Below are positions 25,344-35,300 of a stretch of 56,894 nt of DNA, piece by piece (position 1 is the stretch's first letter; each line of letters opens with the position of its first letter). The notes beneath the pieces are model-generated. The model saw nothing but the letters and a program-made list of their open reading frames with translations. It did no database searches and was not told the origin of the DNA. This stretch comes from an uncultured Chloroflexota bacterium. GTDB taxonomy: Bacteria; Chloroflexota; Anaerolineae; Aggregatilineales; Phototrophicaceae. Where the stretch lies: assembly GCA_937988705.1 (NCBI GenBank), contig CALKIA010000334.1, positions 1 through 56,894 on the forward strand, read 5' to 3'. The translations under genes were made by a program, and so were the position numbers.

Positions 25344-26828
25344 TTAGTTATGATTGAGACGCGCCCGGGCTAACCGGAGCGCGTCTTCTGTTGTTTGCAC
25401 TACACCCGTCACCTGCCCTTCGCGAATCGCTTGCAGCAGTTCACCAATCTGCGGGCTGGGCTTGAGGCCGAGCTGCCGCATGAGTTCGCTGCCATTGAGC
25501 AGGGTCGGCGGTTCGACATAGCGCTCATATTCTTCAAAGTAGGCGCTAAACAGAGTCTTCGCATTTTCGAGCGTATGTAACCACCGCGCCTGATCGATAT
25601 TTGGCCCCACTTTACCGAGGTAATCGGCCAGCGTTACGAAAATCACGTCCACGCCCGCCGCGCCCAAGCGCCGCCAGAAGTGGTGAATCTGGAGCGGGGT
25701 AAGTTCGCGCGTCCAGACTTCCTCCGACGCGTGATTGCGCGCGATGAGCGTCACCCGTTCGCGTTCTGCCACACTGAAATGCAAATCATTGAGCTTCAAC
25801 TCAGCAATCAAGGCGCTCGCCTGTTCATGCTGCGGAAAAACAGTGCGCGGCCCTTTGGTCGCTGGCGTAACCGCGCCTTTGCCCACATCATGCAGCAGCG
25901 CCGCCAGCAGCAGCAGCGCGCGGTGTGGGCGTTCATCGGGCCACACTTTGGCGAGATGCGCTTCAATCTGCGCCCGGAAGCGGCCAAAACCGACCGCAAT
26001 CACACCCATGACGAACTGCGCCGTCGCCTGCTCGTTGCGCGTCGGACTCATCGTCCCGAGCATTTCGTCCAGATTATCGACGACGGAGAGCGTATGATTC
26101 CATGCATCAAACACATGCGGTGGCGATTGCGCCAGATTATGCAGCGTCAGCAGTTCGGGGAGCACCACGCCCAGCACACCAACCGCATCGGCAATGCGTA
26201 ACGCGCTCACCGGTTTGGACAGCGCCAGCATCCGCATCAGTTCGTCGCGCACACGTTCCGGTGAGGTTTCCATGAGGCGTGAAGCATTCGCCCGCATGTC
26301 TTTGAGCGTCTCCGGTTCAATGTGCAAGCCAAACTGCACGCTCTGGCGCACCGCGCGCATGACGCGAATCGGGTCATCCCATAGCGAAGTCGGGCCGCAC
26401 CGGCGCAGCGTCTTGTTAAGGAGATCGGGGATGCCCCCGGTCGGGTCGATCACACGCTGCAAGTCGCCCGTGAGATGGACCGCCAGCGCATTGACGGTGA
26501 AATCCCGGTCGCGCAGATCGGCCTCAAGATCGTCACCGCGAAGGCCCGCCACATCGAAGATCAGCTTGCCCTCTGGCGTATTGACCAGCGCGCGCCCGAC
26601 ATCGCGTCCGGTATCGAGCGCGTAAAAATCACCCTTCAGACGGTTAGCGATCTTCTTCGCCAACGCGATACCGCTGCCCGCTGTCGCAATATCCACGTCC
26701 TTAATCGGGCGGCGCAAGACCGCATCGCGCACCGCCCCACCAACGATATAGGCAGGATCACGTACGTCGTTCAACACTTCAGCCAGATCGAGAACTGTCT
26801 CCGACCAGACCAGAATGAGGTCAGACAT
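25344..26828 (-). CDS. CCA-adding tRNA nucleotidyltransferase / poly(A) polymerase family, with HD domain
   Basis: A 494-residue class II nucleotidyltransferase. YIVGGAVRDAVLRRPIKDVDIAT holds the GG signature and the DxD metal ligands; DLRDRDFTVNALAVHL is the second family motif; DPIRVMRAVRQSVQFG belongs to the neck. A central HD domain reads LLLLAALLHDVGKG. It adds or repairs the 3' CCA of tRNA, or possibly only part of it. I take ATG 26828 (MSDLILVWSETV) as start: it overlaps the hpt stop by 8 bp, and the upstream in-frame codons lie inside hpt. Confidence 0.88.
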   Translation of the reverse strand: MSDLILVWSETVLDLAEVLNDVRDPAYIVGGAVRDAVLRRPIKDVDIATAGSGIALAKKIANRLKGDFYALDTGRDVGRALVNTPEGKLIFDVAGLRGDDLEADLRDRDFTVNALAVHLTGDLQRVIDPTGGIPDLLNKTLRRCGPTSLWDDPIRVMRAVRQSVQFGLHIEPETLKDMRANASRLMETSPERVRDELMRMLALSKPVSALRIADAVGVLGVVLPELLTLHNLAQSPPHVFDAWNHTLSVVDNLDEMLGTMSPTRNEQATAQFVMGVIAVGFGRFRAQIEAHLAKVWPDERPHRALLLLAALLHDVGKGAVTPATKGPRTVFPQHEQASALIAELKLNDLHFSVAERERVTLIARNHASEEVWTRELTPLQIHHFWRRLGAAGVDVIFVTLADYLGKVGPNIDQARWLHTLENAKTLFSAYFEEYERYVEPPTLLNGSELMRQLGLKPSPQIGELLQAIREGQVTGVVQTTEDALRLARARLNHN

Positions 26829-27381
26829 TGCCCACCGCTCCCGGCTTGACCACGCCGATAAAAGGCAAATTGCGATACTTTTCGTCCAGATCCAATCCAT
26901 AGCCGAAGACAAACTTATCCTCGATGGCGAACCCGGTGTAATCAATTTTGATGTCAATCGTGCGGCGCGACGGCTTATCCAGCAGCGTACACAAGCGGAC
27001 GCTGGCGGGTTGACGCGCGCTCATCACTTCCATAACAAATTTCAGCGTATGCCCGCTGTCGATGATATCCTCAACGATCAGCACATGTTTGCCCACAACC
27101 TCGGACTTCAAATCCATGTCGATGCGTACGCTGCCCGTCGACATGCGCGCGCCCTTGCCGTAGCTCGACACCGATAGAAAATCAATCTCGTGCGGCACCG
27201 TAATCGAACGCATCAGATCGGTGAGGAACATCACCCCACCCTTGAGGATGCAGATCAGCAGGAGATTGTTCGCGCCCGCATAATCGTTCGAAATCTGGTC
27301 GCCGAGTTCGTTGACCCGTGCGCTGAGGGTCGCTTCATCAATCAGCACTTCTTGCAGCAAATGATCCAGTGAATAACGCAT
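26821..27381 (-). CDS. hpt: Hypoxanthine phosphoribosyltransferase
   Basis: A 186-residue purine salvage enzyme. LLICILKGGVMFLTDLMRSI, then VSSYGKGARMSTG, and the PRPP-binding loop HVLIVEDIIDSGHTL are all family hallmarks; DKPSRRTIDIKIDYTGFAIEDKFVFGYGLD is the C-terminal hood and nucleobase region. It precedes and overlaps the CCA-enzyme gene, so the two are co-transcribed. The divergent gene at 27481 shares the 99-bp promoter region. Confidence 0.93.
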   Translation of the reverse strand: MRYSLDHLLQEVLIDEATLSARVNELGDQISNDYAGANNLLLICILKGGVMFLTDLMRSITVPHEIDFLSVSSYGKGARMSTGSVRIDMDLKSEVVGKHVLIVEDIIDSGHTLKFVMEVMSARQPASVRLCTLLDKPSRRTIDIKIDYTGFAIEDKFVFGYGLDLDEKYRNLPFIGVVKPGAVGNV

Positions 27382-27480
27382 CCGTCGAATGCCTTCGGTT
27401 AGTGTCCAGTCGTATCTTTACCTATTGTCAATTATATCGAATCGGAACACGAGTGGTAGAATGAACGCAGCTTTATACAA

Positions 27481-29247
27481 ATGGTAAGAGTTCGAATCCC
27501 TATGAAATCATCAGCCCGTATCATCGTCTCGCAGCCCCGTGACACCGTCCGCGTAACGCTGAGTTCCGGCCAAGTGCTGGAAGGGCCATTGGGCACCACA
27601 GTCGAGGCGTTTCTCCATGCCGACCGCGAACTGCACCCCGATCAGTACGCCAGTCCAATCATCGCGGGCGTCTTTGATGCCAAACTACGCGAACTATCGT
27701 ACTCCGTCAAGCGCGACGGAACCCTCCAACCCGTGCTGCTGTCCACCAGCGACGGTGGGCGCATTTACCGCCGTTCGTTGATTTTACTGCTTGTCACCGC
27801 GGTCGAAGAGCTGTTCCCGAACGTCAAGGTCAGCGTGAGCTATGCTGTGCCCGATGGCGGTATGTTCTGTATTCTGCGCAACCGTGAGCCGTTCACAGCC
27901 GACGAAGTCACACGGGTGGAAGCGCACATGCGCGAAATCGTCGCCGCCGATGATCCCATCAACAAGAAGATGGTCACACTGGAAGAAGCGGTCGCTCTGT
28001 TCCGCGAACGCGGCGACGACGACAAGCTGCGTCTGCTGGAAAGCCGCACGCGCAACGGCCTGATTCTGTACACGCTGCGCAGCCGCTCCGATTACTATTA
28101 CGGCTACATGCTGCCCTCGACCGGGATTCTTGAAACGTTCAGGTTGCTGCCAACCGAGAGGGGTTTTGTGCTGCAATATCCCCGTCAGGGCAGCCCGAAC
28201 GCGCTCCAGCCGATGAAAACCTATATCAAGGTCAATCAGGTCTTTCAGGAAGCGGAAGACTGGCTGACCAAGATGAATTTGCAGGATGTGGGCACACTCA
28301 ACCGGCTGGTGCGCGAAGATCGGGTGCAGGAATTGATCCTCGTGGCCGAAGCGCTGCATGAGCAAAGCATTGCCTACATCGCGCGCACCATCAGCGACCG
28401 TTTGCGCGATCAAGGCATGCGCATTGTGCTGATTGCCGGGCCGTCGTCTTCCGGCAAAACGACCTTCTCCAAACGCCTGTCAATTCAACTGCTGGCGCAC
28501 GGTTTGCGCCCGTTCACGCTCGAAATGGACAACTACTTCGTTGACCGCGAAAAAACACCGCGCGATGAAGAGGGTAACTACGACTTTGAGGCGTTGGAAA
28601 CCCTCAACCTGCCGCTGCTCAACGAGCAGTTCGCCGCACTCATCGCCGGACAGAAGATCATCAGCCCGCGCTTCGACTTCCTGACGGGCAAAAGTCAACC
28701 AGATCGTCCCAGTCAACTGCGAGACAACCAGATCATCATTGCCGAGGGGATTCACGGCCTGAATCCGCGACTGCTAACGGAAGTACCGCCGGAGAAGATC
28801 TATCGCATATACGTCTCAGCCCTCACCCAGTTGAACATCGACTTTCATAACCGGGTGCCGACCACCGATGTGCGTTTGCTGCGCCGGATTGCCCGCGATG
28901 CGGCGCGACGTGGCTACAGCGCCACCGACACGATTCAGCGCTGGGAGAGCGTGCGGCGTGGCGAAAAGAAGAACATCTTCCCATTTCAGGAGAACGCCGA
29001 TGTGATGTTCAATTCGGCGCTGGCCTACGAACTGGCGGCGCTGCGTCCGCTGGTCGAGCCGCTGCTGCTGCAAGTTGAACCGGGCACGCCGCCCCACATC
29101 GAAGCCAACCGTTTACTGTCGTTTTTGCGCTGGGTGCAGCCGTTCACCGAAACGCAGGAAGCGCGCATCCCGGATACGTCGCTGCTGCGCGAATTCATCG
29201 GCGGTTCAATCCTGGATACTTATCACCCCGACGCTCAGGACTTCTAA
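27481..29247 (+). CDS. TGS-domain, uridine-kinase-like P-loop protein
   Basis: A 588-residue fusion. Residues about 18-80 form a TGS domain (TVRVTLSSGQVLEGPLGTTVEAF). A ThrRS/AlaRS SAD-like region follows but lacks a visible HxxxH. The C-terminal half is a uridine-kinase-type P-loop domain: Walker A IAGPSSSGKTTFSKRLS near residue 320, then LEMDNYFVDREKTPRDEEGNYDFE and the LNPRLLTEVPPEKIYRIYVS region. Homologues are annotated as nucleoside kinase; the true substrate is unclear. No good ribosome-binding site precedes either ATG 27481 or ATG 27502, so the start is uncertain. Confidence 0.85.
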   Translation: MVRVRIPMKSSARIIVSQPRDTVRVTLSSGQVLEGPLGTTVEAFLHADRELHPDQYASPIIAGVFDAKLRELSYSVKRDGTLQPVLLSTSDGGRIYRRSLILLLVTAVEELFPNVKVSVSYAVPDGGMFCILRNREPFTADEVTRVEAHMREIVAADDPINKKMVTLEEAVALFRERGDDDKLRLLESRTRNGLILYTLRSRSDYYYGYMLPSTGILETFRLLPTERGFVLQYPRQGSPNALQPMKTYIKVNQVFQEAEDWLTKMNLQDVGTLNRLVREDRVQELILVAEALHEQSIAYIARTISDRLRDQGMRIVLIAGPSSSGKTTFSKRLSIQLLAHGLRPFTLEMDNYFVDREKTPRDEEGNYDFEALETLNLPLLNEQFAALIAGQKIISPRFDFLTGKSQPDRPSQLRDNQIIIAEGIHGLNPRLLTEVPPEKIYRIYVSALTQLNIDFHNRVPTTDVRLLRRIARDAARRGYSATDTIQRWESVRRGEKKNIFPFQENADVMFNSALAYELAALRPLVEPLLLQVEPGTPPHIEANRLLSFLRWVQPFTETQEARIPDTSLLREFIGGSILDTYHPDAQDF

Positions 29248-29599
29248 GTGCTCGATCCCGTAATTCCTGCCAGATCAATTGTAGGGGCGCACCTGTGTGT
29301 GCGCCCTGAGAAGGGCAGACACATAGGTCTGCCCCTACGATTTGAAAACCTTGTCGGATGGAGCACTGAGCGTAGTTACTCGTCATGACCTGCTCTGTAG
29401 AGACGCCATAGATCCCATCTCGACGGAGCGGGTCGCCTGCCTATTTGGAGCGAACCCAGCCTGAAAGCGGCACAAGCCGCAGCTCCTCTACATTTTTCAC
29501 AATTATTCACGACCAAATTCATGCTTCTATACCAATTTTTGTCTTACAATTCTTCTAGGGATCATTTATTTTCCGTTGTCAACTCGTTAGAGAATTCAA
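29248..29599. other. Intergenic region of 352 bp
   Basis: It holds the double-hairpin repeat at 29281-29339 and a small hairpin GCGGC-ACAA-GCCGC near 29466-29481. An AT-rich stretch before the Hsp70-like gene includes TACAAT near 29546. No ORF or RNA gene is convincing. Confidence 0.6.
29281..29339. repeat. Dispersed double-hairpin repeat, copy B
   Basis: GTAGGGGCGCAC...GTGCGCCC, a 6-nt linker, then GGGCAGAC...GTCTGCCCCTAC. Reversed and complemented, it matches copy A (18285-18339) almost base for base, with a compensatory C:G to T:A difference in one stem. Confidence 0.78.
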
Positions 29600-31195
29600 A
29601 TGGCACATAAGCTGGCAATCGACTTTGGCACAACCAACAGTGTGATTGCGCGATGGAATGAAGCAGTTGGAGCGCCCGAAGTCGTCACAATACCGAAGAT
29701 CGGCGTGGCGGGCGATGACGAGTTTCCGCCGGTAGTTCCTTCGCTCATCTATATTCGGAACGGCGGAACGGGCGCGGTGACGCTGGGACAGCAGGTTCGC
29801 GATCAGGGTTTGGATTTGCAGAAAGACAATCGCCTGTTTCGCAACTTCAAGCGCGGGATCGTTTCAACACCTGCGCCGGAAGCACGCACCATCGATGGCC
29901 AAGCGTGGGGTGATCATGACGCAGGTAAAGCCTTCGTCCACAGTGTGCTCGGGGCGCTGCCGTTCAAAATTGATGACATCGACCAGTTAGTGCTCACCGC
30001 GCCCGTCGCCTCCTTTGAAGGTTATCTGGCGTGGCTCAACAACATGTTTGACGAGGTTACGCAGAACAGAATTCACATCGTCGACGAATCGACGGCGGCG
30101 GCGCTCGGCTACGCGGTGACCAAACCCGGCGCAATCGTGCTGGTCTTCGACTTCGGGGGCGGCACGTTGGATATCTCGTTGGTGGAACTACCCGAAAGCC
30201 GCCAAAAGACGGGCGGCATCCTTAAACTGCTGCGGCGCAGTAGTACCGCCCAGCACACGGCCCGCGTGATCGCAAAGGCCGGCCGCATCATCGGCGGCAG
30301 CGATGTGGATCAGTGGATGGTGGCGGATGTACTTCAAAAGACGGGCGTGTCGATCAAGGCGCTCGGCAAGGATTACCCACTGCTGCTCACCCGCTGCGAA
30401 ACCGCGAAGATCGCGCTCTCGACATTGGAGAACGTCAGCATTCTGTTTGAAGCCGAAGGCCAACCCTACAGCATCACCTACACACGCCAAGACCTCGAAA
30501 CGCTGCTGGAAGCGAACGGTTTTTACACGGCACTCCGCCGCGTCGTCGACAAGGTGATGCACGTAGCCCGTCAACGCGGAATCTTTAAAGAAGATATTCA
30601 CTATGTGCTGCTGGTCGGTGGCACCTCGTTGATGCCCTCGGTGCAGCAAACGCTCAAAACCTACTTCACCGACACGGCCGTGCGCGCCGATAAGCCCTTC
30701 ACCGCCGTCGCGGAAGGCGCGCTGCAAGTGGCGGCAGGCTATGGTCTGGAAGATTATCTCGTCCACAGCTACGGCATCCGCCACCTTGACGAGTCGACCA
30801 ACACGCACATCTACGACGAAATCATTCCGATGGGCAGTCGCTACCCGACCGAAACGCCCGTTGAGGTCATGCTCGGCGCAGCGCACGCCAACCAACGCGA
30901 TGTCGAATTCGTCATCGGCGAAATTAACACCGACTCGGTCGCTATGATCGAAGTCAAATACGAGGACGGTCAAGCGGTCTTCGTCGCGCAGGCCAATACG
31001 CAAGGGCAGCAGATCATCCCACTGAACCCCGACTCCAAAACACTGGCTGCCCTCATCCCACCGGGACAACCGGGGACTGATCGTCTGCGGGCAGAATTCA
31101 GCATCGACGCACGCCGTCAGCTCCGGCTCACAGTCACCGATTTGCAGAGTAATCAGATGCTGTTACAGGATGTTGTGGTAGTCACACTGCATTAG
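29600..31195 (+). CDS. Hsp70-family ATPase (truncated substrate-binding region)
   Basis: A 531-residue Hsp70/actin-fold protein. Phosphate-1 loop LAIDFGTTNSVIARW at the N-terminus; EDSTAAALGYA-like connect motif (VDESTAAALGYAV); phosphate-2 VFDFGGGTLDISLVEL; adenosine motif YVLLVGGTSLMPSVQ. The C-terminal 130 residues form a short beta-rich region and lack the DnaK lid helices, so this is a divergent Hsp70 rather than DnaK. It is followed 13 bp later by a HEAT-repeat protein, its likely functional partner. Confidence 0.87.
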   Translation: MAHKLAIDFGTTNSVIARWNEAVGAPEVVTIPKIGVAGDDEFPPVVPSLIYIRNGGTGAVTLGQQVRDQGLDLQKDNRLFRNFKRGIVSTPAPEARTIDGQAWGDHDAGKAFVHSVLGALPFKIDDIDQLVLTAPVASFEGYLAWLNNMFDEVTQNRIHIVDESTAAALGYAVTKPGAIVLVFDFGGGTLDISLVELPESRQKTGGILKLLRRSSTAQHTARVIAKAGRIIGGSDVDQWMVADVLQKTGVSIKALGKDYPLLLTRCETAKIALSTLENVSILFEAEGQPYSITYTRQDLETLLEANGFYTALRRVVDKVMHVARQRGIFKEDIHYVLLVGGTSLMPSVQQTLKTYFTDTAVRADKPFTAVAEGALQVAAGYGLEDYLVHSYGIRHLDESTNTHIYDEIIPMGSRYPTETPVEVMLGAAHANQRDVEFVIGEINTDSVAMIEVKYEDGQAVFVAQANTQGQQIIPLNPDSKTLAALIPPGQPGTDRLRAEFSIDARRQLRLTVTDLQSNQMLLQDVVVVTLH

Positions 31196-31208
31196 GAAGA
31201 AGTTAGAC

Positions 31209-32345
31209 ATGACGACCCAGATCACGGGGCGTGAACCGCGCCTCTCCCTGCAAATCGGCAAACACGGCGAACACCGGCTCTCGCTGCGTAAACTGGCAAG
31301 TATGTTGAATATACTGCCGCCGGATGCCGTGTCTTTGCCCGCGCTCGAAGAAATGCTGCGCAATGAAGAGTTCTTCGTGCGCTACAACGCCGCACAGCTG
31401 CTCGGTCGGCGGGGTGACCGCGAAGCGCGCCTGATCGTGCAGAATGCGCTCACCACCGGTGAAGCGCCGACCCGTGCCAGCGTCGCCCGGCATCTGTATG
31501 GTTTCTCGTGGTACTCGTCCGAGCCACTCCTGCGGCAGGCGCTCAAAGACCGCGACCCGCGCGTGCGCGAAGCGGCGATCTACGCGCTGTGCGATCTGCG
31601 CGAACTCAACGCCTACCAGTTGATGACCTCCGTCCTCAAAGCCGAAGGCGATGACGTGAAAATGGCGGCGGCGTGGGGTCTGCGCAATAGTCAAGACCCG
31701 GCGGCCGTGCCGGTACTTGATGCGGTACTGACGGCGGAAGATCCCGAAGTGCGCATCAAGGGGTTGGAAGCGCTCGGCCAGAATGATACGCCGGAGGCGA
31801 TGCCCGTCGTCCGGCAAGCGATGAACGACCCCGATCCCGATGTGAAATATGCGGCGACGCTCAGTTTGCTGGAATTGGCGGGCGAAGCGTGGCTGCACGA
31901 ACTCTCCGGGATCATCGGGCGTACCCACGGTGTGACCCGTCAGCAGGTGCTGCGCGGTTTCTTCCACGCCACCAACTACCTCAAAATCGATGTAGCGAAA
32001 ACGAAATCGGCGGATTTGCTGATTGATGCGCTGGAAACTGCCCTGCTGGACGAGCTAGAAGACGTGCGCATGGCGTGCGCGTGGCCGCTGGCGTGGATGC
32101 GCCACGAGCGCACGCCGCAAGTCCTCAAACGCGCGTATCTGCTGGAAGAGAGTGATGATGTCAAGGCGCATATCGTGCGCGTGGCGTCCAGCCTGATGTC
32201 AGAAGCGGGCGAGGAAATCCTGCAAGACGCGCTCAAGCGCAGCGGGCGTGTGCGGCAGGTCGCCGATCAGATCATGCAGGATCGCGGCAACCGTCCGCCG
32301 ATCAAATACGACACCGGCACACTCCAAGCGCGGGCGGGGGCGTGA
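31209..32345 (+). CDS. HEAT-repeat protein (378 aa)
   Basis: About ten HEAT/PBS-lyase-type helical repeats fill the protein, for example VRYNAAQLLGRRGDREARLI, DPRVREAAIYALCDLRELNA, DPEVRIKGLEALGQNDTPEA, DPDVKYAATLSLLELAGEAW and VRMACAWPLAWMRHERTPQV. No catalytic motif. A clear ribosome-binding site (AGGAAG) lies in the 13-bp gap after the Hsp70-like gene, so the pair form one operon. The HEAT array may present clients to, or regulate, the Hsp70-like protein (inference). Confidence 0.85.
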   Translation: MTTQITGREPRLSLQIGKHGEHRLSLRKLASMLNILPPDAVSLPALEEMLRNEEFFVRYNAAQLLGRRGDREARLIVQNALTTGEAPTRASVARHLYGFSWYSSEPLLRQALKDRDPRVREAAIYALCDLRELNAYQLMTSVLKAEGDDVKMAAAWGLRNSQDPAAVPVLDAVLTAEDPEVRIKGLEALGQNDTPEAMPVVRQAMNDPDPDVKYAATLSLLELAGEAWLHELSGIIGRTHGVTRQQVLRGFFHATNYLKIDVAKTKSADLLIDALETALLDELEDVRMACAWPLAWMRHERTPQVLKRAYLLEESDDVKAHIVRVASSLMSEAGEEILQDALKRSGRVRQVADQIMQDRGNRPPIKYDTGTLQARAGA

Positions 32346-32350
32346 ACATC

Positions 32351-32373
32351 GCCGGAGGCTTTGAGCCTCCGGC
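32351..32373. terminator. Bidirectional hairpin between converging operons
   Basis: GCCGGAGGCT-TTG-AGCCTCCGGC is a perfect 10-bp stem with a 3-nt loop, between the ends of the HEAT-repeat gene and carB. Confidence 0.7.
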
Positions 32374-32382
32374 AGAAACACC

Positions 32383-35300
32383 CTACACGTGATGATGCAC
32401 CTGTAAACTGCGCACCTTGAGCGGTTTCTTGCGCAGCGCGCGAATGCCCTGCACCACCGCCTGCGCCGCGCTCATCGTCGTGATGATCGGCACACCGTAC
32501 AAATGCGCAGTGCCGCGAATCAGCGCGCCATCGTAGTGGGCCTGACCGCCGCGCGGCGTGTTGATGATCAAGTCGATTTTCCCAGCGCGGATCAAATCCA
32601 CGACGTGTGGCGACCCATCGCTCACTTTGTTCACCTGCTCGACCGGCAAGCCCAACTCACTAAGATAATCGGACGTGCCGCTCGTCCCGATCAGCTTAAA
32701 GCCCATGCCGTGCAAGTCGCGCGCGATCTTCATCACCGCCCCGCGATCATACGGGTTGACACTGATGAATACCGTCCCGCTCATCGGTAGACGTGTGCTG
32801 GCGGCCAATTCCGCTTTGGCGAAGGCGTGCCCGAAGCTCGACGCATGCCCCATCACCTCGCCCGTCGACCGCATTTCGGGGCCGAGTCGGGCATCCACAC
32901 CGGGGAACTTCTGAAACGGCAGCACGGCCTCCTTGACGAAGAAGCCATCGACTTCCGGTTCTTCTTCAAAGCCGAGATCCGCCAGCGTCTTCCCGGCGGC
33001 GATCTGCGCGGCGTAGCTCGCGAGCGGAACACCTGTCGCCTTGCTGACGAACGGCACCGTGCGACTGGAACGCGGGTTGACTTCCAGCACGTAGACAATT
33101 TCGTCCTTGATGGCGAACTGAATGTTGAACAGTCCCTTCACGCCCATCGCGAGGCCAATTTCCTCGGTGTATTCGCGAATGATTTCGACGTGATACTGGC
33201 TGATCTTGTAGGGGGGCAGCACGCATGCTGAATCGCCGCTGTGAATGCCCGCCTCCTCGATGTGCTGCATGATGCCGCCGATGGTGACCTGTGCGCCGTC
33301 GCAGAGCGCGTCCACGTCAATTTCGAACGCATCATCGAGAAACTGGTCGATCAGCACGGGGTGCCCCGTCCACTGGATATGCTCGTCAATCCAGCGGCTG
33401 AGCATGTCGTCGTCAAACACAATCGCCATGCCGCGCCCGCCGAGGACGTAGCTCGGACGGATGAGCACCGGATAGCCGATCTTGTGCGCGACGGCGAGGG
33501 CTTCTTCGCGGTTCATCGCCGTATCACCGGGCGGCTGTGGGATATCCAACTGCGCCATGAGCGCATTAAAGCGCTTGCGATCTTCCGCGAGATCAATGGT
33601 ATCGACGGACGTTCCCCAGATCGGCGCGCCGGACTCAGAGAGCGCGCGGGCAATATTGAGCGGCGTCTGCCCGCCGAACTGCACCAGCACGCCATCGGGC
33701 TGTTCCCGGTCGATGATGTTCATCACATCCTCAAAGGTCAGCGGCTCGAAATACAGGCGATCCGCCGTGTCGTAGTCCGTGCTGACCGTTTCCGGGTTGC
33801 AGTTGACTATGATCGTCTCGTAGCCCAACTCCTTGAGCGCGAAACAGGCGTGCACGCAGCAGTAATCGAACTCGATGCCCTGCCCAATGCGATTCGGTCC
33901 GCCGCCGAGGATCATCACCTTCTTCTTATCGGTCGGGAAGGCTTCGTCGTCTTCCTCGTAGGTCGAATACAGATAAGGTGTGTGCGCTTCGAATTCCGCC
34001 GCGCACGTATCCACGCGGTAGTAACTGGGGATGACGCCCGCCGCCTTACGCGCCGAGCGGATTGTCAACGGCGGCGTGTGCAGAATCTGCGCGAGATGCG
34101 CGTCGCTGAACCCATTGCGCTTGAGCTGGAGCCAGTCGACCGGGCTGAGCTGCTCGACGGTGCGCTCGCTGATTTGATCGCGCAGTACGTCAATTTCGGC
34201 CAACTGCGCGACGAACCAGCTATCGAAACCGGTCTTTTCCGCCACTTCGACGGGCGTCACCCCCTGACTGAGCGCGGCGGCCACCTGAAACAGGCGCTGC
34301 GCGGTGGGCAGCTTCAGCGCCTCGGCGGCAGTCTGCGGCAGCGTGTAGCCAAAGCCGAGCATACCAATATCGAGCGACCGGATGCCTTTTTGCAGCGCTT
34401 CGGGGAACGTGCGGCCAATCGCCATGACCTCGCCGATGGCTTTCATCTGCGGGCCGAGGGTTTGATCCGCGCCGGGGAACTTGGCAAAGTCCCAGCGGGG
34501 AATCTTCACCACAATATAGTCGAGCGACGGTTCAAAGCTGGCCGGCGTGACGCGGGTGATGTCGTTCGGGATTTCGTCGAGTGTGTAGCCAACCGCCAGC
34601 AGCGCCGCGATTTTGGCAATCGGGAAGCCCGTCGCCTTGCTGGCCAGCGCCGACGAGCGCGATACGCGTGGGTTCATCTCGATCACATAGACCTGACCGT
34701 CGATGGGATTGACGGCGAACTGCACATTCGCGCCGCCCGTCGCCAGCCCGACCTTATCGAGCACGATGCGCGCCATATTGCGCAGGCGCTGCAATTCTTT
34801 GTCGGTGAGCGTTTGCGCGGGCGCAACGGTGATGCTGTCGCCCGTATGCACGCCCATCGGGTCGAGATTCTCAATCGTGCACACGACGACGAAATTGCCG
34901 GCCACATCGCGCATGACTTCCAGTTCGTATTCTTTCCAGCCGAGCACGCTCTTTTCGATCAAGACCTGCCCCACCGGGCTGAGCTTGATCCCGCGTTCGG
35001 AGATTTCCCGGAGCTGCGCTTCATCGAAGGCCACGCCGCCGCCCGAACCACCGAGCGTGAACGATGGGCGGACGAGGCACGGGTAGTTGAGCGTTTCCGC
35101 CGCGGCCAGCGCTTCGTCGACTGTGCTGACGATCTCGCTCGGCGGGCAGCTTAAGCCGACTTCGACCATCGCCTGCTTGAACAACTGGCGATCTTCCGCG
35201 AGGTCGATGCTTTCCAGCACTGCGCCGATCAGTTCGACGTTGTACTTGGCGAGGATGCCGCTCTCCGCCAGCGTCTTCGAGAGATTGAGCGCGGTCTGGC

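Noticed and set aside
27420..27505. tRNA-like signature AGTGGTAGA ... GTTCGAATCC with tRNA-like spacing
   Set aside because: The D-loop and T-loop motifs are 29 nt apart as in a tRNA, but the D, anticodon and T stems do not pair and there is no acceptor stem. Chance or an old relic at the start of the uridine-kinase-like gene.
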